In this document: piece by piece, positions 53,328 to 62,546 of the stretch
Numbering within the stretch: position 1 is the first letter of the stretch
How the letters are laid out: each line of letters starts with the position of its first letter
Assembly: GCF_000799715.1 (NCBI RefSeq)
Contig: NZ_JUHG01000013.1
Coordinates: forward strand, 1 to 64,000
DNA: 64,000 nucleotides
Direction: 5' to 3'
Source of the DNA: Martinezella rhizogenes
GTDB taxonomy: Bacteria > Pseudomonadota > Alphaproteobacteria > Rhizobiales > Rhizobiaceae
Notes under the pieces: model-generated
Databases searched by the model: none
Told to the model about the DNA's origin: nothing
Seen by the model: the letters and a program-made list of their open reading frames with translations, nothing else
Translations under genes and position numbers: made by a program

Positions 53328-54287
53328 ATGAGCGGCATCGAAACGGCCAATCCGACGAAACCTGTGTCCCGGCGCCCCTCCCTTCGCCGCCGCATCGCCG
53401 ATACGGATCTGTGGTGGAGCTTCAAGAAGCATCCCTCCGCCATCGTTGCCACCATTGTCCTGGCTTTGCTGTTGGCATCGGCATTTCTGGCACCGTGGAT
53501 CGCACCGCAGAATCCGTATGATCTGGCGTCTCTCGATCTGCTGAACGCCCAGTTGCCGCCGATCTGGAGCGCAGATGGCCAGTGGCCCTACCTGTTGGGC
53601 ACGGATCTTCAAGGCCGCGATGTGCTTTCGGCCATCCTCTATGGATCCCGCGCCTCGATCGTGATCGGCGCAGCCTCTGTCGCCGTCTCGCTGGCGGTCG
53701 GGGCCACGCTTGGCCTCATCGCCGGCTATTATGGAAAATGGGCCGACGGTTTGCTGATGCGGGCGGGCGATGTCCTTCTTTCCATGCCGACGATGCTGAT
53801 CGCCATCCTGGTGTCGGCCATGGCGCGCCAGATGCTGCCGCCCGGACTGCGCGACGCCGGTGCATCGTCAGTGATCGTGTTTGCCATCTCGCTTTCAGCC
53901 TGGGTGCAATATGCCCGCACCGTGCGCGCCCTGACAATGGTCGAGCGCAACAAGGAGTATGTGCAGGCGGCCCGGTTGATCCGCGTGCCGGCGCGGCGGA
54001 TCATGCTGAGGCATATCCTTCCGAATACGACCACGCCGCTGCTGGTGACCGCAACGCTCAATTTCGGCTTCGGGATTCTCATCGAGGCGACCCTTTCCTT
54101 CCTTGGTGTCGGCATGCCCGTAGAGCAGCCATCGCTCGGCACCTTGATCCGCATCGGCAACGAATACCTGTTTTCGGGACTGTGGTGGATCGTCCTTTTC
54201 CCGGCCATTCAGCTCTGCCTGCTGGTTGTCTCGATCAATATCCTGGGGGATTGGCTGCGCGATGCACTCAACCCCAAACTGCGCTGA
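53328..54287 (+). CDS. ABC transporter permease, DppC type
   Basis: A 319-residue permease with about six hydrophobic segments. DppC landmarks: PYLLGTDLQGRDVLSAILYG, SMPTMLIAILVSAM and the EAA loop EYVQAARLIRVPARRIMLRH, followed by ILPNTTTPLLVTATLNFGFG. The start at 53328 has GAGAGGAG upstream; a longer frame would overlap the DppB gene. Second half of the membrane pore. Confidence 0.93.
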   Translation: MSGIETANPTKPVSRRPSLRRRIADTDLWWSFKKHPSAIVATIVLALLLASAFLAPWIAPQNPYDLASLDLLNAQLPPIWSADGQWPYLLGTDLQGRDVLSAILYGSRASIVIGAASVAVSLAVGATLGLIAGYYGKWADGLLMRAGDVLLSMPTMLIAILVSAMARQMLPPGLRDAGASSVIVFAISLSAWVQYARTVRALTMVERNKEYVQAARLIRVPARRIMLRHILPNTTTPLLVTATLNFGFGILIEATLSFLGVGMPVEQPSLGTLIRIGNEYLFSGLWWIVLFPAIQLCLLVVSINILGDWLRDALNPKLR

Positions 54288-54296
54288 GGACGTCAC

Positions 54297-55490
54297 ATGA
54301 ACAAGCTTCTCATCACCAACACGCGCCCCATGGGCAAGGACCTCGCCGATATCCTGATCGTGGACGGTCGTATTGCCGCCGTCGGCCAGAACATCGCAGC
54401 CGAGGGTACAACGGTCGAGGATGCCGGCGGCCGCATCGCCATTCCCGGCCTCGTCGATGCCCATACCCATCTCGACAAGTCGCTGCTCGGCTATCCCTGG
54501 TATATCAACGAAGTCGGGCCGCGGCTCATCGACAAGATCGACAACGAGCGCCAGGTCAAGCGTGATCTCGGGCTGGATGCCCACATCCAGTCCATGCGCC
54601 AGTCGCTGCAGTCCGTAGGCTACGGCACCACTCTGATCCGGACCCATGTCGATATCGACACCGACCAGGGTCTCATTGCGCTGGAAGGCGTCATGGAGAC
54701 CCGCAGGCAGCTTGCCGGCATTGTCGAAATCGAGATCGTTGCTTTCCCCCAGTCAGGGCTTATGCGCCGGCAAGGCACGGATGAGCTCCTGGATCGGGCG
54801 ATGGCAATGGGTGCGGATCTTGTCGGCGGCCTTGACCCCTGCGGCATGGACAAGGACCCCAAGGGCCATCTCGATACGATCTTCGCCATCGCGGAAAGGC
54901 ACGGCAAGGGCATCGACATTCATCTGCACGAGTCCGGCGAACTCGGCGCTTTTTCCATGGAGTTGATTTTCGAACGCGTCCGCGCGCTCGGGCTGCAGGG
55001 CAAGGTCGCCGTCAGCCACGCCTTTTGCCTCGGCCATCCGGATTGGAACATGACGCAGGGGCTGATCGACACATGCGCCGAACTTGACATCCCGATCCTG
55101 ACAACGGCGCCGCCATCCCGCGAGACGCCGTCCCTGAAGCGGCTTGTGGCGGCAGGCGTCCGCTTTGGCGCTGGCGTCGACGGCTTCCGCGACACCTGGG
55201 GTCCCTATGGCAACGGCGACATGCTCGAACGTGCCATGCTTCTCGGCATGAAAAACAATCTGCGCCGGGATGACGAACTCCCGCTGGCCTTGCATGTCTG
55301 CACAACCGGCGGCGCAGTTGTGATGGAGAGGACTGGCCATGAAATCGCCCTGGGCGGACGTGGTGACATCGTGCTGGTCGAAGGGGAAACGCTTGCCGAG
55401 GCAATCGTCACCCATGCGCCGCGAAAGCTGGTCGTCACCGCCGGAAACGTCGTCGCCCGTGATGGTAAAAGCCTGCGAGAACGCCCATGA
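54297..55490 (+). CDS. Cytosine deaminase/AtzC-like amidohydrolase
   Basis: A 397-residue amidohydrolase-superfamily enzyme with a complete mononuclear metal site like that of CodA: His56 and His58 (DAHTHLDK), His209 (IHLHESGE, with Glu212 as proton shuttle), His241 (SHAF) and Asp295 (GVDGFRD). The FRDTWGPYGNGDM stretch is the AtzC/CodA family hallmark. It should remove an amine group from a pyrimidine, triazine or related ring. It lies between the permease and second amidohydrolase genes inside the transporter operon, so it probably acts on the imported compound. The true substrate is unknown. Confidence 0.88.
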   Translation: MNKLLITNTRPMGKDLADILIVDGRIAAVGQNIAAEGTTVEDAGGRIAIPGLVDAHTHLDKSLLGYPWYINEVGPRLIDKIDNERQVKRDLGLDAHIQSMRQSLQSVGYGTTLIRTHVDIDTDQGLIALEGVMETRRQLAGIVEIEIVAFPQSGLMRRQGTDELLDRAMAMGADLVGGLDPCGMDKDPKGHLDTIFAIAERHGKGIDIHLHESGELGAFSMELIFERVRALGLQGKVAVSHAFCLGHPDWNMTQGLIDTCAELDIPILTTAPPSRETPSLKRLVAAGVRFGAGVDGFRDTWGPYGNGDMLERAMLLGMKNNLRRDDELPLALHVCTTGGAVVMERTGHEIALGGRGDIVLVEGETLAEAIVTHAPRKLVVTAGNVVARDGKSLRERP

Positions 55491-56965
55491 GCTGGTCAGA
55501 TCTTCCGCTTGGGCACCGTCCTGAAGGACGCTGGGCGCTGGCAGCGCGATTTGTCATTGCGGACACCCCGAACGGGCGGCGGTTGATCGAGAACGGCGAA
55601 ATCGTCATCGAGCGGGACCGTATCGTCTGGGTCGGACATCGCTTCGCCGGCGAGCTTGCAGCCAGATACGACATGGGGGAAGCCCTCATTGGCCCCGGCT
55701 TCGTGGATCTCGACGCGCTTTCCGACCTCGATACCACGGTGCTCGCCATGGACAACCAGCCGGGCTGGAAGAAAGGACGGGTCTGGCCCGCCGATTATGC
55801 GACGCAATCCCGTGAGATGTACACAGCCGAAGAACTGGCGTTCCAGAAACGCTATGCCTTCGCGCAACTTTTGCTGAACGGGATCACATCGGCGCTGCCG
55901 ATCGCATCGCTTTTCTACCGGGCCTGGGGAGAGACCGTCGCAGAATTCGAAGCCGCCGCTCAGGCGGCCGACGATCTCGGGCTGCGCGTCTGGCTGGGGC
56001 CGGCCTATCGCAGCGGCGGCGTGGTCCTCGACGAGGCCGGCACCATGCAAACGGTCTTCGATGAAGCCAGAGGCCTGGCGGAACTGGCTGAAGCCACAGA
56101 CTTCGCACGCCGCATCCATGGCCATGCGGATGGTCTCATCTCGGGCATGTTTGCGCCCGACAGGGTCGAGACGTGCACGGAAAGCCTGCTCAGGCAGACC
56201 TTCGCCCGAGCGGACGACCTAGACTTGCCGGTACGGCTGCACATGGCCCAGGGCGAAATGGAACTCCAGACCGTGCAAAGACTGCACGGCGTCACGGCAC
56301 CAAGGTGGCTCGCCGATCTCGAATTGCTTTCCCCTCGCCTGATCGCGCCGCACGCAACGGTCGCGACGGATGAGGATCTCGCCCTCTATGCCGAAAATGG
56401 CGTAACGGTCGTGCACTGTCCGCTTGTGTCGGCACGCCACGGATCGGCACTCAAATCCTATTCGCGTCTCAAGGCGATGGGCATCCGTATCGGCATGGGC
56501 ACCGACACTGCGCCGCCGGACATGGTCTTGAACCTTGCCGTCGGTTTAATGGCCAATCGCATCATCGAAGGCAAAGGCGACGCTGCATCTGCATCCGAAT
56601 TCTATGACGCGGCAACAATTGCCGGCGCCGATGCGCTGAAGCGCCCCGATCTCGGGCGAATTGCACCCGGCGCAAAGGCCGATATCGCCGTTTTCGACAT
56701 GAGCGACGCCATGATCGCGCCTCGCATCGATCCGGTTCAGACGCTGATCTATGGGGCGACCGGCCGCGTCACCAAGGCAACGATCGTCGACGGGCGTATC
56801 TCGATGCGCAATGGCGCCGTTGCCGGAATCGATCTGGCGGTCGCCCGCGCCAGAGCGCAGACGCAATTCGACAGCCTGGTCTCCCTCTATCCGGAGCGAA
56901 CCTATCGACACCCGCCGGTCAGTTCGATCTTCCCACCAAGCTACCCAGCCCTGGAGCAGCAATGA
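55487..56965 (+). CDS. Amidohydrolase-superfamily protein with the HxH metal motif replaced
   Basis: A 492-residue protein of the TrzN/AtzB/chlorohydrolase-like class, ATGA-overlapping the AtzC-like gene. The barrel keeps His252 and Glu256 (LHMAQGEME), His289 (APHATV) and Asp340 (GTDTAPPDM). However, the strand-1 motif that should read F-V-N-x-H-x-H is GFVDLDALSD, that is Asp76-Ala-Leu78 instead of His-x-His. Metal binding must therefore differ (an Asp-assisted site or none). The rest, including HCPLVSARHGSALKSY and GADALKRPDLGRIAPGAKAD, is normal for the family. It may be a divergent deaminase or hydrolase acting after the first enzyme. Confidence 0.82.
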   Translation: MSWSDLPLGHRPEGRWALAARFVIADTPNGRRLIENGEIVIERDRIVWVGHRFAGELAARYDMGEALIGPGFVDLDALSDLDTTVLAMDNQPGWKKGRVWPADYATQSREMYTAEELAFQKRYAFAQLLLNGITSALPIASLFYRAWGETVAEFEAAAQAADDLGLRVWLGPAYRSGGVVLDEAGTMQTVFDEARGLAELAEATDFARRIHGHADGLISGMFAPDRVETCTESLLRQTFARADDLDLPVRLHMAQGEMELQTVQRLHGVTAPRWLADLELLSPRLIAPHATVATDEDLALYAENGVTVVHCPLVSARHGSALKSYSRLKAMGIRIGMGTDTAPPDMVLNLAVGLMANRIIEGKGDAASASEFYDAATIAGADALKRPDLGRIAPGAKADIAVFDMSDAMIAPRIDPVQTLIYGATGRVTKATIVDGRISMRNGAVAGIDLAVARARAQTQFDSLVSLYPERTYRHPPVSSIFPPSYPALEQQ

Positions 56966-57948
56966 CCCAAATGGCCCATGAACCCGCACTTGTGGTATCC
57001 GGCCTCTCGGTCGAATTTCCAACCCGACGGGGAACGCTTGCTGCTTTGTCCGATGTCTCGTTGACGATCGCTCCGGGAGAAATCCTGGGCGTCGTCGGCG
57101 AGTCCGGTGCAGGCAAGTCAATGACAGGGATGGCCGTACTGGGCCTGCTGGAACCGCCAGGTCGTGTCATCGCCGGCGAAATCAGCATTGCCGGTCAGCG
57201 CACCGATAGCCTGAACGAGAGGCAGATGGAGAAGGTTCGAGGACGCAAGGTGGGAGCCATCTTCCAGGACCCGCTGACGTCGCTCAACCCTCTCTTTTCT
57301 GTCGGACAGCAGCTCATCGAAACCGTTCGATTGCATTCCGACATCGACAAAGCTGCCGCCCGGCTTCGGGCTATCGCACTGCTGAAGCAGGTCGGCATTC
57401 CCGGTGCGGAAGAGCGGGTGGACCACTATCCGCACCAGTTTTCGGGCGGTATGCGCCAGCGCGTCGTCATCGCGCTGGCTCTGGCGGGCAACCCTCGACT
57501 GATCATCGCCGACGAGCCGACAACGGCGCTGGACGTTTCGATCCAGGCCCAGATCACAACATTGCTGCGCCGCCTTTGCGTCGAAAAGGGGGTGGGGGTC
57601 ATGTTGATCACCCACGATATGGGCGTCATTGCAGAGACCGCCGACCGCGTTGCGGTGATGTACGCCGGTCGCGTCGTTGAGATCGGCCCCGTGGCGGAAG
57701 TCCTCGCGCGTCCCAAGCATCCCTATACGCGTGGGCTCATGGCTTCGATCCCGGCACTCGGTGCGCGGCTCGAGACACTTGCGCAGATCGATGGCGCCAT
57801 GCCGCGCCTGAACGCCATGCCCTCCGGATGTGCGTTCAATCCGCGCTGTCGGGATGTCATGCCGCGCTGTCGCGTCGAACGACCAATGCTTACTCAGGCG
57901 GACGAGCATGGTGCCGCCTGCTGGCTGATCGAAGGAGGTGTCCAATGA
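56962..57948 (+). CDS. ABC transporter ATPase, DppD type
   Basis: A 328-residue ATPase: Walker A GESGAGKSM, signature FSGGMRQRVVIALAL, Walker B LIIADEPTTALD, switch His in ITHDMG. The C-terminal oligopeptide-type tail is PKHPYTRGLMASIPAL plus the Cys-rich FNPRCRDVMPRCRVERP segment, which in this family can bind an iron-sulfur cluster. It begins ATGA-overlapped with the preceding amidohydrolase gene. Confidence 0.94.
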   Translation: MTQMAHEPALVVSGLSVEFPTRRGTLAALSDVSLTIAPGEILGVVGESGAGKSMTGMAVLGLLEPPGRVIAGEISIAGQRTDSLNERQMEKVRGRKVGAIFQDPLTSLNPLFSVGQQLIETVRLHSDIDKAAARLRAIALLKQVGIPGAEERVDHYPHQFSGGMRQRVVIALALAGNPRLIIADEPTTALDVSIQAQITTLLRRLCVEKGVGVMLITHDMGVIAETADRVAVMYAGRVVEIGPVAEVLARPKHPYTRGLMASIPALGARLETLAQIDGAMPRLNAMPSGCAFNPRCRDVMPRCRVERPMLTQADEHGAACWLIEGGVQ

Positions 57949-58922
57949 GAGATGTCGAAAACGCCCTCGAAGTCGACCAGCTGACCCGTGTCTTTGAGGT
58001 CTCGGCTCCATGGTTGAACCGGGTGATCGAGCGCAAGCCCAGGCGATATCTGCAGGCCGTTCAAGACGTGACCTTCACCGTGAAAAAAGGCAAGTGCCTC
58101 GCGCTTGTCGGCGAATCCGGTTGCGGCAAGTCGACTGTCGCGCGTCTGGTGACAGGACTGCATGAGCCGACGGAAGGCGCGATTGTCTTCGGCAGCTCTG
58201 CCAGCGGCAAGCCGATGGAAGCGCAGATGATCTTTCAGGATCCCCATGCAAGCCTTAATCCCCGATGGCGCGTGGGCGATATCATCGCCGAGCCGATCCG
58301 CGAGTTCAAACTGAGAAAGTCGCCTGCCGAAATTACGGAAAGGGTATCGCAGCTGCTGCGCGTCGTCGGGCTTTCACCCGATGACGCCAGGCGGTATCCG
58401 CACGAATTTTCGGGTGGCCAGCGACAGAGAATTTCAATTGCTCGCGCATTGGCCGGCGAGCCGGAATTCCTTGTCTGCGATGAGCCAACCTCCGCACTGG
58501 ACGTCTCGGTGCAGGCGCAGATTCTTAATCTGATGCGCCGGCTTCAGGACGACCTCGGGCTGACCTATCTCTTCATCAGCCACAACCTTGCTGTTGTACG
58601 CCACATGGCCGACAGGATTGCGGTGATGTACCTCGGCCGTATCGTCGAGGAGGCGGAAACCGAAGCGCTCTTTGCCAATCCACAGCATCCCTACACGCGA
58701 CTTCTGCTCCAAACGATACCCGATGTCTTGGCACCGAACAGAGATCGCACATTGATGGGAGGCGAGCCTCCCAGCCCTCTCGATCCGCCAAAGGGCTGCG
58801 CATTTCATCCGCGTTGCCCCATGGCGCAGGATATCTGCAAGACCGTCGTTCCGATGCAGCGCCGACGAGTCGGGGGTGGAAACGTCGTCTGCCATTTTTC
58901 GGACGGTGAACAATTGATCTGA
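57945..58922 (+). CDS. ABC transporter ATPase, DppF type
   Basis: A 325-residue ATPase, partner of DppD. Walker A GESGCGKST, signature FSGGQRQRISIARAL, Walker B FLVCDEPTSALD, C-terminal NPQHPYTRLLLQTIP and Cys-rich FHPRCPMAQDICK. GGAGGTG precedes the ATG, which overlaps the previous stop (ATGA). Last gene of the seven-gene operon. Confidence 0.94.
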   Translation: MRDVENALEVDQLTRVFEVSAPWLNRVIERKPRRYLQAVQDVTFTVKKGKCLALVGESGCGKSTVARLVTGLHEPTEGAIVFGSSASGKPMEAQMIFQDPHASLNPRWRVGDIIAEPIREFKLRKSPAEITERVSQLLRVVGLSPDDARRYPHEFSGGQRQRISIARALAGEPEFLVCDEPTSALDVSVQAQILNLMRRLQDDLGLTYLFISHNLAVVRHMADRIAVMYLGRIVEEAETEALFANPQHPYTRLLLQTIPDVLAPNRDRTLMGGEPPSPLDPPKGCAFHPRCPMAQDICKTVVPMQRRRVGGGNVVCHFSDGEQLI

Positions 58923-59032
58923 ACCCGGAAAACTCTAGCCTCCGCTGGTCCAGAAACCTGGGGCGGTTCAACACGAACATACGGTCTAGTCGCCGCTGAA
59001 TGAAAGTTCAGCGGCAGGTCACCCGGGAACAA

Positions 59033-59914
59033 TCATTCAGTCCGCAGACTAGAGGTCTCGGACTGGAGCCAATCGATAAACGCGTTGATCTTACGTCTAC
59101 CCGGATGTTCCGCACGTACGACATAACGATACTCGCTGAGGAAAAAACCCCACGGGGCTATAAGCCGACCTCGTTCGATCTCATCGGCGACCAAGTGCCA
59201 TGGCACGATAGCCGCCCCCAGACCGCTGAGGGCGGCTTCGATGGTCAAGTGGTAGTGGTCGAAAACCTTGGTCGCCTGGTTCCATTGTCGGCGCTCCTGT
59301 CCAACGATTCGCATCCAATCTTTCCACACGTAGGGTCGCGTACGCGTCTCCAGGCGAGGAAGAGCGGTGGCTACATGGCGATTTCCAAGCGTCTCCTCGC
59401 TGAGAGCCTTTGCAAAAACCAACCCGAGTTGCTCTTTAAAGAGCAGAGAACAATCATCAAGCATCGGGACATCTGGCGGGACAACAAATATCTCGACGTC
59501 CACTGCTCTTCGTGTCGGGCGGAAATCAGTCGCTAGCCGGACATCATACTGTGGATACTTATCAGCAAATCCTTGAAGCCGAGGTATCAGCCATCGCATC
59601 GCGAGAGTACTGAGGCAGGAGACATCCAAAACACTGATGTCCTGCTTCGAAATCATACGGACAGCATCATCGATCTGATCGAAAGCTGCGGTAAGTGCAA
59701 AGCTAAAAATTCTACCTTCATCAGTTAGATAGGGTCGATTTCTTGCGCCTTCAAAAAGTGGCACACCGATGTGCGCCTCAAGTTGGGACACATGCTTGCT
59801 GATTGCGCCATGTGTCACTCCAAGTTCATCTGCGGCCGCCGTAAAACGGCCATGTCGAGCAGTGGCCTCGAATGCGCGAAGTGCAGCTAAAGGTAGTTTT
59901 CGTCGTTTATCCAT
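59033..59914 (-). CDS. LysR-family regulator (GcvA-like) at the edge of the AT-richer block
   Basis: A 293-residue LysR regulator of the GcvA type: LPLAALRAFEATARHGRFTA, then AADELGVTHGAISKHVSQLE as the recognition helix, and an effector domain with DVSCLSTLAMRWLIPRLQGF. The ATG at 59914 gives the usual family start (MDKRRKLPLAALRAFE); the upstream TTG extension is not needed. It is divergent from the cyclotransferase/aminotransferase/LysE/oxidoreductase genes and is their probable regulator. The codon composition looks less GC-rich than that of the genes to its left. Confidence 0.88.
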   Translation of the reverse strand: MDKRRKLPLAALRAFEATARHGRFTAAADELGVTHGAISKHVSQLEAHIGVPLFEGARNRPYLTDEGRIFSFALTAAFDQIDDAVRMISKQDISVLDVSCLSTLAMRWLIPRLQGFADKYPQYDVRLATDFRPTRRAVDVEIFVVPPDVPMLDDCSLLFKEQLGLVFAKALSEETLGNRHVATALPRLETRTRPYVWKDWMRIVGQERRQWNQATKVFDHYHLTIEAALSGLGAAIVPWHLVADEIERGRLIAPWGFFLSEYRYVVRAEHPGRRKINAFIDWLQSETSSLRTE

Positions 59915-60109
59915 GTGAGTTTTATTCACAAAACTCGGCAATTAAGTCAATATACCGCAGCGTCTCTTTGTGAGAAGAACTTCCCAAGTTCTCGCGATAC
60001 GAGAATTCATGGCCTCGTAATCAACCAGTCCATTGGGCCGGCGCTTCGCTGGCCATGGCGTTGTGGACGGCTCCGTGGGTCAGTCGGTGGGCACGGTAGA
60101 GGGGAAATA

Positions 60110-60586
60110 ATGGCATTCTATTTTGCGTACGGATCGAACATGGACGTGGAACGGCTAGAAACCGCGCGTCTAAATCCTGAAGGGGTCCATTCCACTGCGC
60201 GACACCTAGGCAGGCTTGACGATTACAGATTGGTTTTCAACAAACCGTCGGCCTACTTTATCGGTGCTGGAGCCGCGAATATCGAATTCTCGCAAGGAAG
60301 CCATATCTACGGAACGCTCAACGAAATGCCAGAATCCGGCCTCGCCATTCTCGACAAATACGAGAATGTTAGTTTGGGTCAGTATGAACGTCTTGTCGTT
60401 CGTGTCCAGGATTACGCCACCAATAGGACTGTCTTTGCAATCACTTACATATCCCGGGGCGATAGAAGCAACGAGCTGATGCCCCGGCTGGGCTATATGC
60501 ACCACATGCTATGTGGAGCCGATGTCCTCCCGATGGAGTGGGTCGAGTATTTGAGGGCGGTTCCCGTCCTGCCCGAGCACCTCTAA
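60110..60586 (+). CDS. Gamma-glutamylcyclotransferase-like protein
   Basis: A 158-residue protein of the GGCT/AIG2-like fold. It starts MAFYFAYGSNM, the substrate-binding YGSN loop, and has the conserved acid Glu85 in LDKYENVSLGQYER, the position of the catalytic Glu in human GGCT. It should act on a gamma-glutamyl amine or amino acid, releasing 5-oxoproline, or form an amide in reverse. AGAGGGG lies upstream. It is the first of four genes read in the same direction, with an aminotransferase 40 bases on. A role in making or breaking a gamma-glutamyl intermediate is suggested by context. Confidence 0.82.
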   Translation: MAFYFAYGSNMDVERLETARLNPEGVHSTARHLGRLDDYRLVFNKPSAYFIGAGAANIEFSQGSHIYGTLNEMPESGLAILDKYENVSLGQYERLVVRVQDYATNRTVFAITYISRGDRSNELMPRLGYMHHMLCGADVLPMEWVEYLRAVPVLPEHL

Positions 60587-60626
60587 ATCCAGAGCATTTT
60601 CCCAAGACACAGAATTGGAACGATAA

Positions 60627-61829
<1,203 letters not shown>

Positions 61830-61845
61830 AAATTGGATATTTTAC

Positions 61846-62457
61846 ATGACAATGACAATACTTGGAATCCCATACATCGCTCTTGCATTGTATTACTGGA
61901 CCATGTCTGTGACGCCGGGTCCGAATAACGTAATGCTGACCCTATCTGGCGTCAATTTCGGATTTAGCAATACAGTGCCGCACATTTTTGGAATTGCAAT
62001 CGGCTGTGCTGTTCAGACGTTTTTGCTTTGCCTCGGACTGGGTTTTATTTTTCACGAACTTCCAATGGTCCAGCAAATTCTCAAATGGGCTGGCGCAACC
62101 TATCTCATCTACCTCTCACTCAAGCTCATCGGGGCCAAAGTTGCGAGCGGAGTTTCCGCTCCGCCAAAGCCGTTAAGTTTGTTTGACGCGGCCACCTTTC
62201 AATTCATAAATCCTAAAGCATGGGTGAAGGCGACGACAACGGCCACCATTTTCATGCCTGAAGGCACATCCATATTGGCCGCAGGGTTGGCGATCTTCTC
62301 CGTTTGTTCGTCGGTCAATGTAGCGTCGTCATCGCTATGGGCGGGCTTCGGTGTCGGCATCCGCAAGCTCCTCGCTAACCCTCGAATACTGCGCATTTTC
62401 AATCTTACAATGGCTGCATTGCTGATTGGCACAGCCGTGTACGTTGTCCTGTCGTAA
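61846..62457 (+). CDS. LysE-family exporter
   Basis: A 203-residue inner-membrane exporter with about five to six hydrophobic segments and the family signature SVTPGPNNVMLTLSGVNFGF near residues 24-44 (T-P-G-P-N is diagnostic). FINPKAWVKATTTATIF is the second conserved block (F-x-N-P-K). LysE/RhtB exporters send amino acids and analogues out of the cell. It lies 16 bases after the aminotransferase gene, so the product of that enzyme or of the following oxidoreductase may be the exported molecule. Confidence 0.9.
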   Translation: MTMTILGIPYIALALYYWTMSVTPGPNNVMLTLSGVNFGFSNTVPHIFGIAIGCAVQTFLLCLGLGFIFHELPMVQQILKWAGATYLIYLSLKLIGAKVASGVSAPPKPLSLFDAATFQFINPKAWVKATTTATIFMPEGTSILAAGLAIFSVCSSVNVASSSLWAGFGVGIRKLLANPRILRIFNLTMAALLIGTAVYVVLS

Positions 62458-62546
62458 CCGAAAAGACGTGACATTCGCCAGGACAAGAGAACTGAACAAG
62501 GATTTTATGCTCGTAATATAACTCGTAATATAAAAAGTGGGGAAAC

